A DNA stretch of 64,000 nt from Bin87 sp965116565 (GTDB lineage Bacteria; Chloroflexota; Dehalococcoidia; Lucifugimonadales; UBA3495), in NCBI GenBank assembly GCA_965116565.1, contig OZ220699.1, forward strand, positions 3,286,001-3,350,000, read 5' to 3'. Within the stretch, counting starts at the first letter, position 1. Each line of letters opens with the position of its first letter. Both the position numbers and the translations under genes were made by a program. This document shows, piece by piece, positions 1-6,864 of the stretch. The notes under the pieces are model-generated. The model was not told the DNA's origin and ran no database searches. It saw nothing but the letters and a program-made list of their open reading frames with translations.

Positions 1-2
1 GC

Positions 3-839
3 ATCGGAACGGCGGTGTACTGCCTTCCCCTCGGGCACCCGATCCGCGTCGCCGAGGAGATGGCCACGCTCGACCACATCAGCGACGGGCGGGTCGAACT
101 CGGCGTGGGTCGCGGCACCTTCCCCAACGTCCACGAAGGATTCAACGTAACCTTCGAGGAGAGCCGCAGCCGCTTCGACGAGTTCCTCGAAATCGTCAAG
201 ACGGCCTGGACCGAGGAAACCTTTTCATTCCACGGCGAGCACTATTCCTGCGACGAACTGACGGTCACGCCGCGTCCATACCAGCAACCCCATCCGCCCA
301 TCACCGTGGGCGTCACGTCCGCCGAGAGTTTCCCAATCATCGGCGCGATGGGCTACCCGCTGATCGTGAACCCGTCTCGCGTGTTCACCCTGGAACAGCT
401 CAAAGGGCCCATGGAGGAATACCGCGCCGCCTGGAAAGCGGCCGGCCATCCAGGCGAGGGCCGGCTGGGACTTCGCGTCCCCATCTACGTCAACGAGGAC
501 GCCGAGGCCGCCTACCGCAACCCCATGGAATCGGCGATGAACTCGATCACACGCCTGGGCGAAAGGGTCGGCTCCTACGCCGGTCGGGCCGGAACCATGG
601 GCGACTGGGGCGAGCAGAGCCGCATCATCCTGGGCATGGACTACGACGACTGGCTGCGCGACAAGGTGGTGTACGGCACGCCCGACGCCGTAACCGAGCG
701 CCTGACCGAGTTGGAAGAGACGTTGGGGCTGGACCAAATGATCTACGAGATCAACTACGGCAACCTGATGCCGGACGAAATGCAAACCGCGTCGCTCCGG
801 CTGTTCAACAAAAAGGTGCTGCCCAGGCTCACCGCCTGA
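3..839 (+). CDS. LLM-class flavin-dependent oxidoreductase, 5' end cut off by the window
   Basis: The reading frame is open from base 3, so the true start and the N-terminal beta strand lie outside the window; 278 residues are visible. The visible start (IGTAVYCLPLGHPIRVAEE, then ATLDHISDGRVELGVGRG) is the signature of bacterial luciferase-like, F420- or FMN-dependent monooxygenases. The family folds as a TIM barrel and oxidises small organic substrates with reduced flavin supplied by a partner reductase. The C-terminal part (GTPDAVTERLTELEETLGLDQMIYEINYG) is the usual family ending. A second member lies at 51104-52258, and expansion of this family is typical of SAR202 Chloroflexota. The substrate cannot be predicted. 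Family assignment is secure; flavin type (FMN or F420) is not. Confidence 0.9.
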   Translation: MGTAVYCLPLGHPIRVAEEMATLDHISDGRVELGVGRGTFPNVHEGFNVTFEESRSRFDEFLEIVKTAWTEETFSFHGEHYSCDELTVTPRPYQQPHPPITVGVTSAESFPIIGAMGYPLIVNPSRVFTLEQLKGPMEEYRAAWKAAGHPGEGRLGLRVPIYVNEDAEAAYRNPMESAMNSITRLGERVGSYAGRAGTMGDWGEQSRIILGMDYDDWLRDKVVYGTPDAVTERLTELEETLGLDQMIYEINYGNLMPDEMQTASLRLFNKKVLPRLTA

Positions 840-875
840 GCAGCACCATAGGGGCAAAGCCCGGATTCCGATTCA

Positions 876-1091
876 CTACCTGCGGAACGATTCCCTCGAG
901 AGGCCGGATTGACGGATTATCGCGATCAGCGTGCCGGCCTTGACATCTTCGCCGGTTCGGCCGAATGACAGAATGACCGACCAACGTTTGCCACTGTGAT
1001 GGGCCTGATAGACCCGATGTCAGCCTTTAACGAAACGCTCGAAACTAGACCCGTTCGCTTCCAACACGGCAATCACTTGCCGGTACGTTAT
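876..1091 (-). pseudogene. hicA: Decayed HicA-family toxin gene (hicA)
   Basis: Read on the minus strand from 1091, the frame gives ITYRQVIAVLEANG..., then a TGA stop at 1022-1020 (codon 24), then HRVYQAHHSGKRW... and the highly typical ending GTLIAIIRQSGL before a TAG at 878-876. HicA toxins are small dsRBD-fold mRNA interferases with exactly this TYR.VI...L...G....SH..Y...GTL..I.RQAGL layout. The position of the stop corresponds to the Ser of the conserved Gly-Ser-His motif (TCA to TGA, one base). The expected ATG is an ATA at 1091-1089, preceded by a GAGGA ribosome-binding site. So the gene has lost both its start and its catalytic-region codon. It follows the hicB remnant in the usual antitoxin-then-toxin order. 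Confidence 0.75.
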
Positions 1092-1201
1092 ACGGTCGGC
1101 GTCCTCACGAACCTGGTGCGCGCAACTCTGGTTCCGTGCGAAGTAAGCCTCAAGGCGGACAGGACCCCCGAAGTTTTGGACGCTGGCAACAAACGCAATC
1201 G

Positions 1202-1408
1202 CTAGCCAAACGGAGCCTTGCGATTGAGAAACACCGGCCGCTCACTTTCAGGCAAGTCGGAAACGTAATCAAGGTACGTGTCGACGGCGTCGGCAAGCTC
1301 ACGGCGCACTTCTTCCAAACTCGCTCCCTATGCGGGAAGGTCGTAATCAACGCAAAGGGCTTCCCAATCTCCGGGCTTGCCCCAGGCGTAGCAGGTAAGC
1401 GTGCGCAT
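1202..1408 (-). pseudogene. hicB: Decayed HicB-family antitoxin gene (hicB)
   Basis: From ATG 1408 (with GGAG 8 nt upstream) the minus strand reads MRTLTCYAWGKPGDWEALCV then DYDLPA, a TAG stop at 1330-1328 (codon 27), then GASLEEVRRELADAVDTYLDYV and ESERPVFLNRKAPFG. This is the partial RNase-H-like fold of HicB antitoxins (CLDFDLAVQG.S.EEA...L..A). The stop stands where the family has Gln (CAG to TAG, one base). A second TAG ends the frame at 1204-1202, though homologues often run 20-30 residues further, so the C-terminus may also be damaged; the other frames between 1200 and 1092 carry residues that could be its remains. Together with the downstream hicA remnant this is an inactivated toxin-antitoxin locus. 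Confidence 0.72.
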
Positions 1409-1442
1409 GGCGTTTCTCCGGATGCTCCGTCGCAGCCCCGTT

Positions 1443-2471
1443 CTAGTCCCAAGTGAAACAGACCTTACCGGTGCCCCCGGCTTCGAACAGCTTGTAGGCG
1501 GCGTCCGCCTCGTCCAGCGTGAACCGGTGGGTGAATAGCTCCTTGAGGGGCACCTGACGGTCCACCACGAACCGGGCCACCTCTTCCAGCCCGTTCAGGC
1601 TGAACGTCCACGACCCCACGATGGTCAGTTGCTTGTGGATGATCTGCGGGCTGACGTCAAACGTCGTGGTGTTGCCCTCGCCCACGAAGCAGACCCGGCC
1701 CCACAGCATCGCCGAATCCACCGCGTTGACGCGAGCCTCGGGCCGCCCGGTGCAGTCCAGCGCCGCCGGCGTTCCCTCGCCATGGGTCAGTTCGCGGATG
1801 GCCTCCACCGGGTTCTGGGTGCTGGCGTCAATGCACACGTCGGCGCCGAGACGCTGGGCCAGTTCCAGCCTTTCCGAATCCACGTCCACGGCAATCACGC
1901 GGGCTCCCATGGCCTTGGCAAACATGGTGCCACTGGCGCCCACCGGGCCCTGCCCGAATATCGCGATGGTGTCGTCGCCGGCCAGGTTGAGCCGCTTCAG
2001 CGCGTGGAACGCCGTGCCGGTGCCACACGCGCAGGCCGCGCCTTCGTCAAAGTCCAGCCCGTCCGGCATTTTGACGCACGTGTAGGCGGGGCAGATCAGG
2101 TAGTCCTCGTGCCCTCCGTTGGCCCCGGTACCGTACACGGTGGAGCCGTTCAAACACATCTGGGTGTATCCGATGCGGCACATGGTGCAGGCGCGGCAAC
2201 CCGTGTAGTGATGCATCATTACCCGATCACCCACCTCCACTTCGGTTACGCCTGAGCCCACCTCGGCGATCACCCCGCACGGCTCGTGGCCGGCGACCTT
2301 CAGGTTGGCGGGGTCGCCGCGTTCGGCCTTGGGAGCGCGGTAGTGCCGCAGGTCGCTGCCGCACAAACCCGACGCTCTCATCTGGATCACCACCTCGCCA
2401 AACCCGGGGTGCGGGTCCGGCAGGGTGCGGATTTCAACTTCACGATCTCCTGTGAAAACTACGCCTCGCAT
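1443..2471 (-). CDS. Zinc-dependent alcohol dehydrogenase (MDR superfamily)
   Basis: 342 residues. Medium-chain dehydrogenases oxidise alcohols or polyols with NAD(P). Visible features in order: catalytic zinc Cys in SGLCGSD near residue 37, the GHE motif (VAGHEPCGVIAEVG), four structural-zinc cysteines in GCRACTMCRIGYTQMC, and a Rossmann nucleotide-binding loop GQGPVGASG near residue 170. An Asp follows the second strand (VIAVDVDSERL), which favours NAD over NADP. I chose ATG 2471 because GGAGG sits 8 nt upstream; an in-frame ATG 21 bases earlier lacks a good site. Closest named groups are threonine 3-dehydrogenase and sorbitol dehydrogenase, but the substrate is not predictable. It is monocistronic as far as visible, with the dead hicBA locus downstream. 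Confidence 0.9.
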   Translation of the reverse strand: MRGVVFTGDREVEIRTLPDPHPGFGEVVIQMRASGLCGSDLRHYRAPKAERGDPANLKVAGHEPCGVIAEVGSGVTEVEVGDRVMMHHYTGCRACTMCRIGYTQMCLNGSTVYGTGANGGHEDYLICPAYTCVKMPDGLDFDEGAACACGTGTAFHALKRLNLAGDDTIAIFGQGPVGASGTMFAKAMGARVIAVDVDSERLELAQRLGADVCIDASTQNPVEAIRELTHGEGTPAALDCTGRPEARVNAVDSAMLWGRVCFVGEGNTTTFDVSPQIIHKQLTIVGSWTFSLNGLEEVARFVVDRQVPLKELFTHRFTLDEADAAYKLFEAGGTGKVCFTWD

Positions 2472-2538
2472 GTTGGTTCCCTCCAGTTCCAAGCCGACGT
2501 ATGACGCTATTCAGAGTCTGGCGAAATGCCGTGTTCTC

Positions 2539-3255
2539 TCAACAGGGCTCCAGGGCTTGGTTGCGTTCCTGCTTGGCTCGCAGGGCCGCTGCATTCTCTG
2601 CCCGTTCCGCTTTCGATTCCGCCCGCGCGGCTTCCGATTCCGACAGATTGAGCAGCCAGTTCCGGTTGATCGGATCGTAGAGCTTCAGTAAATCATCCCG
2701 AACGCAGATGTCCGGTCCCAGCAACCCTCTGTATCCGCGCAGTATGCCATCCGCATCCTCTAAAACGGGAATGGGTTCGTACACGCCGTCAACCAGTCGT
2801 TCCCCGGCCAGTGGTGAGTCGAAGCACTCCCGCAAGGGGTCGACCCGCCAATACTCCGCCACCCCGATCTCGGCGTAAACGTCCCGCTTGTGCCCGATGT
2901 CCCGGCTGTAGGAACTCAGGGACGCCATCTCCACTACGAAGTCCGGGGCTTTGCCATCGCGCCAGGTGAAGCAGGAGTATCGACGGCGCTTTTCCACCCC
3001 GAACACCACGAACACGTCGGGCGCGACGACGGCGCCGGGGTCGTTCACCCGGTAATAGACGAGCATGTCGCCGGCCACGTACACGTCGGGGCGGTCTTCA
3101 TAGTGAACCTGCAGGCCGTGAACCATCTCCGTCAATGGATAGAACTGGAAATAGCTTTCGGCCAGCCGCTCATCGTCCTCATAGGGATAGTGGATGTTGG
3201 GATCTTCTGCTTCCGTCCGCAGTCCCGAGCCGGCTGCGACGGGTTTGCTCACCAT
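2539..3255 (-). CDS. Uma2 family protein (DUF820, PD-(D/E)XK nuclease fold)
   Basis: 238 residues. The core VVAPDVFVVFGV ... PDFVVEMAS ... RDIGHKRDVYAEIGVAEYWRVDP is the Uma2/DUF820 signature. The Asp of APDV, Glu of VVEM and the following basic residues form the predicted PD-(D/E)XK-like catalytic core. Members are numerous in cyanobacteria and Chloroflexota and are often annotated as putative restriction endonucleases, but their biological role is unproven. The C-terminal 35 residues are an Ala/Glu/Arg-rich helical tail (ESEAARAESKAERAENAAAL), which probably forms a coiled coil and is a common variable end in this family. Start ATG 3255 is preceded by GGAGTG. No partner methylase or antitoxin is adjacent, so a restriction role is not supported by context. 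Confidence 0.85.
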   Translation of the reverse strand: MVSKPVAAGSGLRTEAEDPNIHYPYEDDERLAESYFQFYPLTEMVHGLQVHYEDRPDVYVAGDMLVYYRVNDPGAVVAPDVFVVFGVEKRRRYSCFTWRDGKAPDFVVEMASLSSYSRDIGHKRDVYAEIGVAEYWRVDPLRECFDSPLAGERLVDGVYEPIPVLEDADGILRGYRGLLGPDICVRDDLLKLYDPINRNWLLNLSESEAARAESKAERAENAAALRAKQERNQALEPC

Positions 3256-3317
3256 GACTTGCCCACTCCTTTCGCACGATCAGATCATACGATATCAGGT
3301 CAGCGTTCCAAGCAGGC

Positions 3318-4922
3318 TTACGGGTCAATGAGCACGCCGGGGTTCAGGATGCCGTACGGGTCCAGGGTTTTCTTGACCGCACGCAGGGATTCGGCAAATG
3401 GGTCTGGCCGCTGGTCGTCGTACCAGGGGCGATGGGCGCGGCCCACGGCATGGTGGTGGGTGATGGTGCCCCCTGCGGCCATCACGGCGTCTGATGCGGC
3501 CTGCTTGATCTCACCGTGAGCTTCCAGTTCCCCACCGATCCGACCCAGACCCTCGAACGTGTAGTATGGCGCCGGCCCGTCGGGGTAAACGTGCGTGAAC
3601 CGGCAGGACACACGGCCGCCGCCGCACGTGCGTTGCAGCGCATCCTGCAGGGCGGAGCGGATCATCTCGTCCATGGCCGGCCAGCGTTCCCAGGTGATGG
3701 ACGTTTCCAGCGTCTCCGCCACGATGCCGAAGCCAATGGTGGCGTTGCGCTCATACGGCGCGTTGATGAATGAGTTGCGCCAACTGCCCACCGCGCCCTG
3801 CCGTCCCGCCGTCGCGTCAGACCGCTCGGCGGAGTCGGCAATTACGATGTTCTCCTCGTCGATGGAGCCGCCGGCGTCGCGGGCGATGGCGACGGCCTGG
3901 CGGATGTTCTCGCCCTGGGGCAGTTCGGCCGACTCGAACCCGACGATCAGCAGCGCCTGTTGACCGTCCAGGCCAGCGAAGTCCTCGGCCTCACCGGGGT
4001 CGAGCATTCGCAGGTTGGCCGGCCACTGCTTGGCCTGGGCGATGAGGCGCGCACCCTCGGAAGCCGCCGCCATGCCGTCGAAAACGATGCCGGCCGATGC
4101 GCGGAACCGGGGCCGAGCCTGGATGCGCATCCAGGCTTCGGTGATCACACCCAGGATGCCCTCGCTGCCGATGACCATGCGGTCGGGAGATGGACCCGCA
4201 CCGCTGCCGGGCAGTCGGCGGGACTCCCAAACGCCCGACGGTGTCACCATCCGGACGGACTCGACAAAATCATCGATATGCGTGTGGTTGGTGGCGTAGT
4301 GGCCGCCGCTGCGGGTGGCGATCCAGCCTCCGAGGGTGGAGAACTCGAAGCTCTGAGGGAAGTGCCGGAGCGTGTAGCCGTGCGGCCGCAACTGGGCTTC
4401 CAGCGCCGGCCCCAGCACGCCGGCCTGAATGCGGGCCGCGCGCGACGTGTCGTCGATCTCCAGGACCTGGTCGAGCCGGGTCAGGTCGATGGTCACCACC
4501 GCGTCGGCCTCCGGCGGTTCCACGCCGGCTACGACGGTGCTCCCGCCGCCGTAGGGAATGGCAACGATGTTCGAGTTGGAGCACCAGTCCAGCGCCGTGG
4601 TCAACTCCGACTCGTTCCGCGGATAGGCGATAACGTCGGGCGGGTTGGGGAACTGGCAGTTGAACGCCCGAATGCGGTCCCGGAAGCTGCGCCCGTAGGT
4701 GTGGGCGGCGCGGTCGTGGTCGTCGGTGGAGCAGAACTCGGCGACGATGGGATGGGGCAGGATGCGCGGCGCCCGCAGGTTCAGATCCGCGTCGGTGGGT
4801 GGCCGGGGCGGATCCAACGACACGCCGTAACGCTGGTGGATACGCTGGGCCATGGCGGCGTAGTCCGCCGATGTCGGCTCCCGATCCTCGTTGCCCCAGG
4901 CCCAGAAACTGCGACGCGTCAT
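3318..4922 (-). CDS. FAD-linked oxidase, alkyldihydroxyacetonephosphate-synthase-like
   Basis: 534 residues. The protein has the vanillyl-alcohol-oxidase fold: FAD-binding part (PDVIAYPRNESEL..., PYGGGSTVVAG near residue 120) followed by a substrate-cap domain. The stretch RHFPQSFEFSTLGGWIATRS then HIDDFVESV and GSEGILGVITEAWMRI closely resembles alkyl-DHAP synthase, which swaps the acyl chain of acyl-DHAP for a fatty alcohol in ether-lipid synthesis; the ending (GTITHHHAVG, LDPYGILNPGVL) also fits that group. Bacterial relatives include actinobacterial AGPS-like proteins of unknown activity, so ether-lipid synthesis is inference. ATG 4922 has a GGAGGG site. The gene begins only 27 nt after the 3' end of tRNA-Pro on the same strand, suggesting co-transcription. 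Confidence 0.8.
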   Translation of the reverse strand: MTRRSFWAWGNEDREPTSADYAAMAQRIHQRYGVSLDPPRPPTDADLNLRAPRILPHPIVAEFCSTDDHDRAAHTYGRSFRDRIRAFNCQFPNPPDVIAYPRNESELTTALDWCSNSNIVAIPYGGGSTVVAGVEPPEADAVVTIDLTRLDQVLEIDDTSRAARIQAGVLGPALEAQLRPHGYTLRHFPQSFEFSTLGGWIATRSGGHYATNHTHIDDFVESVRMVTPSGVWESRRLPGSGAGPSPDRMVIGSEGILGVITEAWMRIQARPRFRASAGIVFDGMAAASEGARLIAQAKQWPANLRMLDPGEAEDFAGLDGQQALLIVGFESAELPQGENIRQAVAIARDAGGSIDEENIVIADSAERSDATAGRQGAVGSWRNSFINAPYERNATIGFGIVAETLETSITWERWPAMDEMIRSALQDALQRTCGGGRVSCRFTHVYPDGPAPYYTFEGLGRIGGELEAHGEIKQAASDAVMAAGGTITHHHAVGRAHRPWYDDQRPDPFAESLRAVKKTLDPYGILNPGVLIDP

Positions 4923-4949
4923 GCTATCCCTCCGTTGTGGGCATAGCAA

Positions 4950-5025
4950 TGGTCGGGGTGAGTGGATTCGAACCACCGACCTCCACGTCCCGAACGTGGC
5001 GCGCTAGCCACTGCGCTACACCCCG
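4950..5025 (-). tRNA. tRNA-Pro (anticodon CGG), CCA encoded
   Basis: Minus strand. Acceptor stem CGGGGTG pairs with CACCCCG, discriminator A, then an encoded CCA (4952-4950). The D stem is GCGC/GCGC, the anticodon stem CCACG/CGTGG encloses the loop TTCGGGA giving anticodon CGG, and the T arm is GGTGG-TTCGAAT-CCACT. All four arms fold without mismatches in the acceptor. Two further base pairs (GT/AC) flank the acceptor stem in the precursor. The next gene on this strand starts at 4922. Confidence 0.96.
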
Positions 5026-5190
5026 ACTACTGTTGGATTATAGCATATGGCCCCGGATTTCCCCGACCAGGACCCTGCTCCGGGAGTAGTTCCGTGCGAC
5101 GCTCAATACTCCGTTGGGCAAACACGGACGGCGTGAGAATTGCCCCATATGGCCAACATGCGTCAACTCATGCGTGAATCCGGGCGTCTA

Positions 5191-5220
5191 TATAATCCGT
5201 ACCAACGGCATCGATATAAT
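5191..5220 (+). promoter_or_regulatory. Possible double -10 elements ahead of the DUF4349 gene
   Basis: Two perfect TATAAT hexamers stand at 5191-5196 and 5215-5220, 12 to 40 bases before the ATG at 5233. No convincing -35 is present for either. The second is so close to the GGAGTG ribosome-binding site (5220-5225) that a transcript from it would be almost leaderless. The first is the more likely promoter. Confidence 0.35.
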
Positions 5221-5232
5221 GGAGTGTTAATA

Positions 5233-6825
5233 ATGCACAACGTGAGATTGCGAAACTTTCTGCCGGGCATTGTCCTCATCGCCGGTATGATGATGATGGC
5301 GTTGAGCTGCGGAGACGCCGAGTCCGCTCCGGCATTGCACCCCGCCTCCGGCCGAGCGGCAGAGGAGCGAGGGGACTTCGCTCCCGCACAGCAGATGGCG
5401 GCGGCGCCACAGGCAGCGGCGACGGCGGCGCCACAAGCAGCCAGCGAAGCCAGGGTTCAAAAAGAGTCGGGCCCGGCGCAACCGCAAGCGCCGGCCGCGA
5501 TGGCCGATTCATCCGACAACAAGGGAAGGTTGCTCGGTTATCAAGGGAATGGAACCGACGACGGTGGATCGGGCTCGGTGCAGCAGCAGACCGGGCGTCA
5601 GCTGATCGTTGAGGCGTGGATCAGCCTGGAGGTTGGCGAAATCGACGCCGCAGCGCGGCACGTGGCGACACTGGCGGCGCAAAGAGGTGGTTGGGTCGAG
5701 TCGGCTGACATTGTAGGCGAAGCCGGCTACCGGACCGCTACCATCAACGTGCGGGTGCCGGCAGACCGGGTAAACGATGCCATGGACACATTGCGCTCCA
5801 TGGGACGAGTGACCGACGAGGGGGTGTCATCCACCGACGTTACGGACCAATTGATCGACATAGAGGCGCGACTGGGCGCATGGCGGGTTCAGGAAGAACG
5901 GCTGATCGTGCTCCTGGAGAACGCGGCCACGGTGGAGGACGTGATCGACATCGAACGTCGCATCTCTGAGGTGAGGGAGGACATCGAGCGGGTGGCAGCG
6001 ACGCAACGCAACCTGGAGAACCGCGTCTCCGCTTCGCTGATCCGGGTTCACCTGCACCTGCCCGGCAGGTTCGCCAGCGACCCTCCGAACGGATCGCTGA
6101 CACTGGCGGTGGGAGATCCGGCGGCTACCGCCGACACCGTGGCGGCACGGGTCGAGTCCCTGGAGGGGTACGTGGGCGGAAAGCGCGAGTACCAGGAAGA
6201 CCGCGGCCAGATCGTGGAGCTCACCGCCTACGTGAAGCCGGCTGACCTGGACGGGCTGATGGCCTATGCCGCCACGCTGGGCGAGCCCTCGGAACGCAGG
6301 CTGAATTCGGTGGGTCCATCCCCGGTGGGCGATGTGCCGAACGCTCGCCTGTCCCTGAGGATTCGCTCTAACGTGGACTCGGCCGCGTCGCTATCGCTGT
6401 CCTCGCCCGAACCAATTTCGGTAGCGGGAGAAATACGCGCCCGTGCCGAATCGATGGGCGGATACGTGGAGAGCTGGACCGAGTCAAGATGGGATGAAGG
6501 TGAACGGGAAAACGTCCACATGGACCTCGTGGTGAGGGCGGCTGACCTGCGCGAGATCATGGACTTCGGCACCACGCTGGGCGAAGCCGAAAACTGGGAG
6601 TTCCACTCTGTGGGCCAGGGCCCAACCGAGGCGGCGCCCAACTCCCGCCTGACCGTTTCCGTGTACACCGAGGTTGACGATATGGTGTGGCTGTTCGTGG
6701 TGCTCATCGTGGCCGGTGTCGTCATCGTGGTCGCCGTAGCGCTGATTGCTTTGTGGGCGTCGCGGAAGCGCAGAGGCGACCGTTCGCCAGGCGTGGCGCT
6801 CGAACCGGATCTGCAGACCGAATAA
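5233..6825 (+). CDS. DUF4349 domain lipoprotein, membrane anchored
   Basis: 530 residues. The N-terminus (NFLPGIVLIAGMMMMALSCG) is a lipoprotein signal with Cys as the predicted lipidation site near residue 25. A low-complexity Ala/Gln/Pro linker follows to about residue 120. The DUF4349 core (VEAWISLEVGEIDAAARHVA ... GGWVESADI ... VRVPADRVNDAMDTL ... VSSTDVTDQLIDIEARL) leads into a coiled coil (ENAATVEDVIDIERRISEVRED). Two more half-copies of the sheet module follow (ESLEGYVGGKRE... and AESMGGYVESWTE...), each ending in SVGxxP. A C-terminal membrane helix (MVWLFVVLIVAGVVIVVAVA) and basic tail complete it. Having both a lipid anchor and a C-terminal helix is unusual. Function of the family is unknown. 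ATG 5233 is chosen because it gives the signal peptide and has GGAGTG upstream. Confidence 0.85.
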   Translation: MHNVRLRNFLPGIVLIAGMMMMALSCGDAESAPALHPASGRAAEERGDFAPAQQMAAAPQAAATAAPQAASEARVQKESGPAQPQAPAAMADSSDNKGRLLGYQGNGTDDGGSGSVQQQTGRQLIVEAWISLEVGEIDAAARHVATLAAQRGGWVESADIVGEAGYRTATINVRVPADRVNDAMDTLRSMGRVTDEGVSSTDVTDQLIDIEARLGAWRVQEERLIVLLENAATVEDVIDIERRISEVREDIERVAATQRNLENRVSASLIRVHLHLPGRFASDPPNGSLTLAVGDPAATADTVAARVESLEGYVGGKREYQEDRGQIVELTAYVKPADLDGLMAYAATLGEPSERRLNSVGPSPVGDVPNARLSLRIRSNVDSAASLSLSSPEPISVAGEIRARAESMGGYVESWTESRWDEGERENVHMDLVVRAADLREIMDFGTTLGEAENWEFHSVGQGPTEAAPNSRLTVSVYTEVDDMVWLFVVLIVAGVVIVVAVALIALWASRKRRGDRSPGVALEPDLQTE

Positions 6826-6832
6826 CCGAGAG

Positions 6833-6864
6833 CGGGGGCAACCTCTGTGGTTGCCCCCGTTTTT
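6833..6864 (+). terminator. Rho-independent terminator after the DUF4349 gene
   Basis: An 11-bp perfect stem (CGGGGGCAACC / GGTTGCCCCCG) with a 5-nt loop is followed directly by TTTTT. It ends one base before the stop codon of the convergent mfd gene, so only the plus strand has the T run. Confidence 0.93.

Noticed and set aside
1020..1022. In-frame TGA in hicA as a selenocysteine codon, given selB in the window
   Set aside because: The family has Ser here, HicA has no redox role, the start codon is also lost, and the neighbouring hicB carries a TAG at an equally conserved site.
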